This document shows positions 59,077 through 64,000 of a stretch of 64,000 nucleotides of DNA, in pieces; positions within the stretch are counted from its first letter, which is position 1; each line of letters opens with the position of its first letter. Position numbers and translations under genes: made by a program. Source of the stretch: Chloroflexota bacterium. GTDB lineage: Bacteria > Chloroflexota > Dehalococcoidia > Lucifugimonadales > Lucifugimonadaceae. The notes under the pieces were generated by a model. That model was not told the origin of the DNA and ran no database searches. It saw only the letters and a list, made by a program, of their open reading frames with translations. The stretch covers positions 1 to 64,000 of the forward strand of contig JABIFF010000003.1 in NCBI GenBank assembly GCA_018650845.1, in the 5' to 3' direction.

Positions 59077-59415
59077 ATGTCGAAGTCGATTGCACAGGTT
59101 TTGGATCTAGTAGACGATCCAAAGATCATCGCCGAGTACGAGGAGTACCACCGTAATGTGTGGCCCGAGGTTCTCGAAGCCCTTAAAGGAATTGGAATTG
59201 AACGAATGGAGATTTTCCGCAGTGGAAATCACCTATTCATGTACTGCACGGTTCCTGACGATTTCGACCCTCGACGTGACTTTCAAAGCTATACGGCTTC
59301 GAAGCGTGCTGAGGAGTGGAATGATCTGATGTCGACGTATCAGCAGAAGGTTCCGCAGGCCGCTGAGGACGACTGGTGGTACCCGATGTCGTTAGCGTTT
59401 GATTCGGAGTGGTAG
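59077..59415 (+). CDS. L-rhamnose mutarotase family protein (divergent paralog)
   Basis: QVLDLVDDPKIIAEYEEYHRNVWPEVLEALKGIGIERMEIFRSGNHLFMYCTV. Confidence 0.88.
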   Translation: MSKSIAQVLDLVDDPKIIAEYEEYHRNVWPEVLEALKGIGIERMEIFRSGNHLFMYCTVPDDFDPRRDFQSYTASKRAEEWNDLMSTYQQKVPQAAEDDWWYPMSLAFDSEW

Positions 59416-59524
59416 GAGTGAGGATGGATCCTGAAGTGACGATTGCAGGTAGTCGCCTATTTGATCCTGAAAATGAATTCAGGATGACATTGATTGATTT
59501 CGTCGACTTTGGTTGAATCTAGCT

Positions 59525-59941
59525 ATGAAATTATTCGATCGAGCGTGGGTTTGGGCCGTTCTTGCCATCGCCTGGATGGGCTTGATCTACGCGCTTTCTG
59601 ATCGACCGGGCGGTGACTACAAGGGCGCTGCTGAAGCGACTTCGTGGTTACCTTTCGCTACTACGGTCGCCCACATTGGCCTCTATTTCATCCTTAGTTT
59701 GTTCGTTCTACGCACTTTCGTGCTGCTACGCCCGGTTACAACCCCGCTCATTGCCTACTCGACAATCTTCGTGGCGCTCATCTACGGAATACTCGACGAA
59801 ATTCACCAGTCGAACGTAGAAGGCAGGGCAAGTGAGGTCATCGACGTCGTTGCAGATGTTTTCGGAGCGGTGCTTGTAGTGGTATTTTGGTTTCTATTAC
59901 GTACATATCGAGCGAAATCTAATCCCGATTCGAACGATTAG
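59525..59941 (+). CDS. VanZ-family membrane protein
   Basis: ALSDRPGGD...AHIGLYFILSLFVLRTF...YGILDEIHQSNVEGRASEVIDVVADVFGA. Confidence 0.88.
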   Translation: MKLFDRAWVWAVLAIAWMGLIYALSDRPGGDYKGAAEATSWLPFATTVAHIGLYFILSLFVLRTFVLLRPVTTPLIAYSTIFVALIYGILDEIHQSNVEGRASEVIDVVADVFGAVLVVVFWFLLRTYRAKSNPDSND

Positions 59942-59958
59942 TTGGGCAAGTAGGAAAC

Positions 59959-60291
59959 ATGCCAATTAAGGAAGCAGAAGATCTCTGGCCTACAGGCCCT
60001 GAGGTTCTAGCCACTCTCGAAGAAGCCGTCCAGATGGCTGAAGAGATCGCCGCGCCCCCTGCCGAACGCTGGGTCGCCCGCACTATCAGCGACAAGTTGA
60101 TCCCAAGCCTCTACAACGCTCGAACTTATCTCGAAGTAGGACAACTGCAGTCGCCAGAAATTCGACTAGGCATTTTGAACGCTAGGCTAGAAGCCGGTGA
60201 ACTAGCGAATTCCGACTCTCGATACGCCCCGCTCTACTCGAAAATTCGAGTGCTCGCAGAAGAAGCCGAGATCGCCACAAAAATGAGCTAA
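59959..60291 (+). CDS. hypothetical protein
   Basis: 110-aa ORF in a tightly packed + strand run. Confidence 0.6.
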   Translation: MPIKEAEDLWPTGPEVLATLEEAVQMAEEIAAPPAERWVARTISDKLIPSLYNARTYLEVGQLQSPEIRLGILNARLEAGELANSDSRYAPLYSKIRVLAEEAEIATKMS

Positions 60292-60359
60292 CGATTGCCC
60301 GTTCTTTGGGTAACGTCGGTGCTCGAATTGGCATTTGAACATGCTAGGATGGGGGCACT

Positions 60360-60887
60360 TTGAAGTCCCCTACCGACACCGATTCGTTTTTATCTGAAGA
60401 TGGCCGTGTTGAGGTCGTTTTTGATCTCGATGAACTGGCCGATTCGAACATTGAGCTCGTGATGAAATCTGCTGTTGCAGGTTTAGATTCTGAGCAGTTT
60501 GAAGGTCCTGATCACATCACGGTGATGATCACCGGCGACGAACGAATCAGAGAGTTGAATCGGGATTTTAAGGGTGAGGACGAGATAACCGATGTTCTGT
60601 CGTTTAATGTAGAAGACGACGAGAACGATTCTGGTGATGACGAGTGGCCCGAAATGGGCGATTCATCTGAATCGGAAGAAGAGCCAAATAGGCTCGGTGA
60701 CATCGCAATTTCGCTTCCTCAGGTGGTTCGACAGGCAGCTGAGAACGGTAAATCGGCGGATCGAGAGCTTGCGATGCTTACGATACACGGAGTTCTTCAT
60801 CTTCTCGGGTACGATCATGCCGAGATTGACGAAGAAAAGGTAATGTTTGGCAAGACCGACGTGGTTTTGGCGAAACTTAACTTGTAA
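60360..60887 (+). CDS. ybeY: endoribonuclease YbeY (TTG start)
   Basis: Signature HGVLHLLGYDHAEIDEEKVM; TDVLSFNVE; LGDIAIS. Confidence 0.93.
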   Translation: MKSPTDTDSFLSEDGRVEVVFDLDELADSNIELVMKSAVAGLDSEQFEGPDHITVMITGDERIRELNRDFKGEDEITDVLSFNVEDDENDSGDDEWPEMGDSSESEEEPNRLGDIAISLPQVVRQAAENGKSADRELAMLTIHGVLHLLGYDHAEIDEEKVMFGKTDVVLAKLNL

Positions 60888-60900
60888 GACTGGTACTGAA

Positions 60901-62553
60901 GTGACGAATAGCCAGGTTTTTTATAGGAAATGGCGCCCTACTCGTTTCGACGAAGTGGCTGGGCAGCAACACGTCACAAATACACTCAAACGAGCGATTA
61001 CGACCGACCACGTTTCACACGCATATTTGTTCACAGGTCCACGTGGCGTCGGTAAAACCTCTACCGCCAGAATTCTTGCCAAGGCACTGAATTCCGAAAT
61101 TACTCCCGACGGCGAGCCAGTTACCGATTCTGAGGTTTCAATAGCGATCGACGAAGGTCGCTACATGGATCTCATCGAGATCGACGGTGCCTCGAATCGT
61201 GGAATTAACGACATTCGTGACCTTCGCGACAACGTCCAGTTCCTACCTGCCGATGGCAAGTACAAGGTCTACATCATCGACGAAGTGCACATGCTCACTT
61301 CTGCCGCGTTCAATGCACTTTTGAAGACTCTCGAAGAGCCGCCACCTCGCATTGTGATGATTCTGGCGACTACCGAAGCTTCCGCACTTCCTGCAACGAT
61401 TATTAGTCGTTGCCAACGATTTGATTTCAAGCGACTTTCGAACGACGACGTTATCGAACGGTTGATCGAGGTTTGCGAGGCAGAAGAGATCGAAGCAGAG
61501 CCTGCGGTTCTCGAAATGATCGCACGGACTGCCTGGGGTTCGCTTCGTGATGCCGAAAACCTGCTCGAACAGCTATTTGTTTCGTACGGTCAAGCCGATG
61601 AAGACGGAGTTCCTTCTGAGATAACCGAATCTCAGGCACGAGAACTATTGGGACTTGGCGACACCGCGACAGCCACTGAGCTGGCTACGGCATTGCTTGG
61701 CAAGGATGCAGCAGCGGCTTTGACGGTGATCAATCGAGAGGCACAACGTGGTGCCGATCTTCGAGCGTTACGTTCCGGTGCGGTCGACGCACTGCGCGTG
61801 GCATTGCTGATGAAGGCCGGTGTTGAGGATTCGATTACACAAGGTTCTGAGTTCGCTGAAACGATGTCGGCAGCGGCTCGACCGGCACGACTCAACACGA
61901 TTCTGCACATACTGACAGCATTGGGTCAGGCCGACATGAAGGCCAACTCATCGTCACCACTGCCGCTTGAGCTTGCTGTTTTGAAGGCGACTACGAAGCC
62001 TGTTGCAGCGGTTGCGGCTTCAACGGCACCAGCGTCTTCCGGTGCTGCTCCTGCCCGTCCTGCGGCTGCACCGCAAGCACAGCAGGCTTCCGAACCTGAT
62101 CGTCCTGAAGATGCACCTCCTGCCCCTCGCAAGGATCTTTCACCTGCCGAGGCGAAGTGGGACAAGGTGATGTGGGCGATGCGGCGTACTAAGAACCGCA
62201 AGTACGTTGTGGGTCCTATTCTTCGAAACGTCGAAGTGCCCGAGCCTGAGGGTGGAAAAATTTCGCTTCGCTTCAAGAGCAACGCCTTGAAGAAGAATTT
62301 CATGGAAGAGATGGGCGATAAGCGTTCGCGAGAAGCCCTGAAGACTGCGATTACCGATGCGTACGGTTCTGAGCTTGAACTGGAAGTTCGCTCACCGCAC
62401 GAGGTTGCCGAGGATGAAGCAAAGGCAAACGGTGGCAACGGCGGTAGCCAGCCAACTTCCACTGCCCAAGAGAGCGCAATGGTGCGAGCAGCTATGGCCA
62501 TGGGCGCCAAAGTAGTGGTCGAAGACGCTGCCGATGGCGATTCGCAGGACTAG
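60901..62553 (+). CDS. dnaX: DNA polymerase III subunit gamma/tau (GTG start preferred)
   Basis: QVFYRKWRPTRFDEVAGQQHVTNTLKRAI; GPRGVGKTSTARILAKALN; YIIDEVHMLTSAAFNALLKTLEEPP. Confidence 0.95.
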   Translation: MTNSQVFYRKWRPTRFDEVAGQQHVTNTLKRAITTDHVSHAYLFTGPRGVGKTSTARILAKALNSEITPDGEPVTDSEVSIAIDEGRYMDLIEIDGASNRGINDIRDLRDNVQFLPADGKYKVYIIDEVHMLTSAAFNALLKTLEEPPPRIVMILATTEASALPATIISRCQRFDFKRLSNDDVIERLIEVCEAEEIEAEPAVLEMIARTAWGSLRDAENLLEQLFVSYGQADEDGVPSEITESQARELLGLGDTATATELATALLGKDAAAALTVINREAQRGADLRALRSGAVDALRVALLMKAGVEDSITQGSEFAETMSAAARPARLNTILHILTALGQADMKANSSSPLPLELAVLKATTKPVAAVAASTAPASSGAAPARPAAAPQAQQASEPDRPEDAPPAPRKDLSPAEAKWDKVMWAMRRTKNRKYVVGPILRNVEVPEPEGGKISLRFKSNALKKNFMEEMGDKRSREALKTAITDAYGSELELEVRSPHEVAEDEAKANGGNGGSQPTSTAQESAMVRAAMAMGAKVVVEDAADGDSQD

Positions 62554-62695
62554 GGCGATACTCTTCGTCATCCCGGGTTCTCGAACACGCTGGTAACCCC
62601 GTATCATTGTCGGATTCAAATTTCTTCGCTCTGCTCTTGGCCAAAATAATCTACGGTCGAGAACTAGGCGATCTGGATAATCAGGATTCAATTCG

Positions 62696-63004
62696 ATGAT
62701 GAACAAGAACATGCTCAAGCAGGCTCAGCAGATGCAGGCCCGACTTGCGGCAGTACAGGAAGAAATCGCCGTAGCCCGAACTGAAGCTTCAGTTGGTGGC
62801 GGAATGGTTAGCGTGTCGGTTATCGGCGGCTCAAAGGTCGAATCGATCACTATCGATCCAGAAGTAGTCGACCCAGAAGACGTTGAAATGCTTCAGGATC
62901 TGATTCTCGCTGCTGTAAACGAAGCCATGGACACAGCTCAGAAGCTTGCAAACGACAAGATGGGCGAAATCACCGGCGGCATGAACATTCCGGGTCTGAT
63001 GTAA
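62696..63004 (+). CDS. YbaB/EbfC nucleoid-associated protein
   Basis: MLKQAQQMQARLAAVQEEIA...DPEDVEMLQDLILAAVNEAMDTAQKLANDKMGEITGGMNIPGL; between dnaX and recR. Confidence 0.95.
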   Translation: MMNKNMLKQAQQMQARLAAVQEEIAVARTEASVGGGMVSVSVIGGSKVESITIDPEVVDPEDVEMLQDLILAAVNEAMDTAQKLANDKMGEITGGMNIPGLM

Positions 63005-63075
63005 CCAGTCTCTTAGCCGGAGTCGTTTCCAAAACCAACGAATCTGAATTTCTAGGAAATTCTCGAAAAGAGCCT

Positions 63076-63720
63076 ATGGCCCCATCCGAAATCGCACCTT
63101 CTGCCGCGCCGCCAGTCGCCCGACTGATCGAGGCGTTTCACAGGTTGCCCGGCATTGGGCCTAAAAGCGCCCAGCGACTCACGTATCACCTGATTCGCAT
63201 GCCTCTGGAAGAGGCTGAAGAATTCGCAGCTGCAATTCTCGGGATCAAAGAGCGAGTCGTTCTTTGTGACACATGTGCAAACATCGCTGAGGCGGCGGAG
63301 TGCACGATTTGCGGCGATCTGCAACGCGACGACTCCAGAATTTGTGTGGTTGAAGAACCGCTCGATGTAGTAGCTGTTGAACGTGCACGCGTCTACTCCG
63401 GCAAGTACCACGTGCTTCACGGTGTCATATCGCCAGTGAACGGAATTGGGCCTAACGACCTCAAATTACGCGAGCTACTTGAGCGCTTGCGTGATGGAAC
63501 GGTTACTGAAGTGATCGTTGCCACGAATCCGAATCTTGAGGGCGAAGCGACTGCGATGTACATACAGCAGTTGATAGGGCCGCTTGGCGTGAAGGTCACT
63601 CGGTTGGCTCGTGGATTACCTAGCGGATCAGACATCGAGTACGCCGACGATTCGACGCTTGCTCATGCGCTCGAGAGTCGCGCTGAAATTCCTCAGCGTA
63701 AGACCGACTCGCAAGAGTAG
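63076..63720 (+). CDS. recR: recombination protein RecR
   Basis: LIEAFHRLPGIGPKSAQRLTYHLI; zinc finger CDTCANIAEAAECTIC; Toprim ICVVEEPLDVVAVERA. Confidence 0.97.
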   Translation: MAPSEIAPSAAPPVARLIEAFHRLPGIGPKSAQRLTYHLIRMPLEEAEEFAAAILGIKERVVLCDTCANIAEAAECTICGDLQRDDSRICVVEEPLDVVAVERARVYSGKYHVLHGVISPVNGIGPNDLKLRELLERLRDGTVTEVIVATNPNLEGEATAMYIQQLIGPLGVKVTRLARGLPSGSDIEYADDSTLAHALESRAEIPQRKTDSQE

Positions 63721-63840
63721 GGCTCGCGCGTAGACGTGCTAGCTACACGGAAGCTACACGGTAACGAAGCCGGTTTATCTCCGTTGCGTATCGCATATAC
63801 CTACACGGTTACAGCGGTTCTGATGGATCCGTTTGAGTTT

Positions 63841-63881
63841 GCTACACGGTAGCCGGTACACCGTTTCCGTGTAGCTTTTTT
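63841..63881 (+). terminator. Rho-independent terminator after recR, built from a repeated CTACACGG motif
   Basis: GCTACACGG ... CCGTGTAGC TTTTTT 9-bp stem. Confidence 0.85.
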
Positions 63882-64000
63882 GATTCCTTGCACACCCGCT
63901 ATCCCGACTATCAGCGGAGGGATTCGGGACAGGATAGCCAGGCTGATCTCACCAGAGTTCGCCCACGTAGCGAGTGCCCAATGACAAAGCTGGGGTTGGC

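Noticed and set aside
1-64000. CRISPR array
   Set aside because: Repeats are dispersed or irregularly spaced; no regular repeat-spacer array and no cas genes.

Overview
This 64 kb window looks chromosomal and gene-dense. Gene content (enolase-superfamily, amidohydrolase, DUF1501/DUF1800, mutarotase and MFS genes) suggests a Chloroflexota/SAR202-like bacterium, but that assignment is inference. Recognisable blocks: a left-edge IS3-family transposase start abutting a 5'-truncated TadC/type II secretion F gene; a phosphorelay cluster; groES-groEL with a CIRCE operator; SbcD/SbcC-like genes; a DUF5343/ParB-like divergent pair; lpdA; a catabolic/transport region; and dnaX-ybaB-recR at the right end. 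The most interesting items are: (1) a DUF3179 lipoprotein whose reading frame is broken by an in-frame TGA exactly at the first Cys of the family VTYCxxC motif, followed by a bacterial-SECIS-like hairpin (candidate selenoprotein); (2) a second in-frame TGA inside a GD-U-GSC motif, matching the UGSC (seleno)protein family; (3) a three-gene Ser/Thr kinase / unknown / wHTH+PD-(D/E)XK-like cassette (candidate defence system); (4) a ~75-nt two-hairpin repeat with compensatory changes between copies, one copy of which is inserted in the UGSC gene end with a 39-bp duplication; (5) an octamer operator array between DUF5343 and parB; (6) a multi-hairpin candidate ncRNA after parB. All calls come from reading the sequence and the supplied ORFs. 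No homology search was run.
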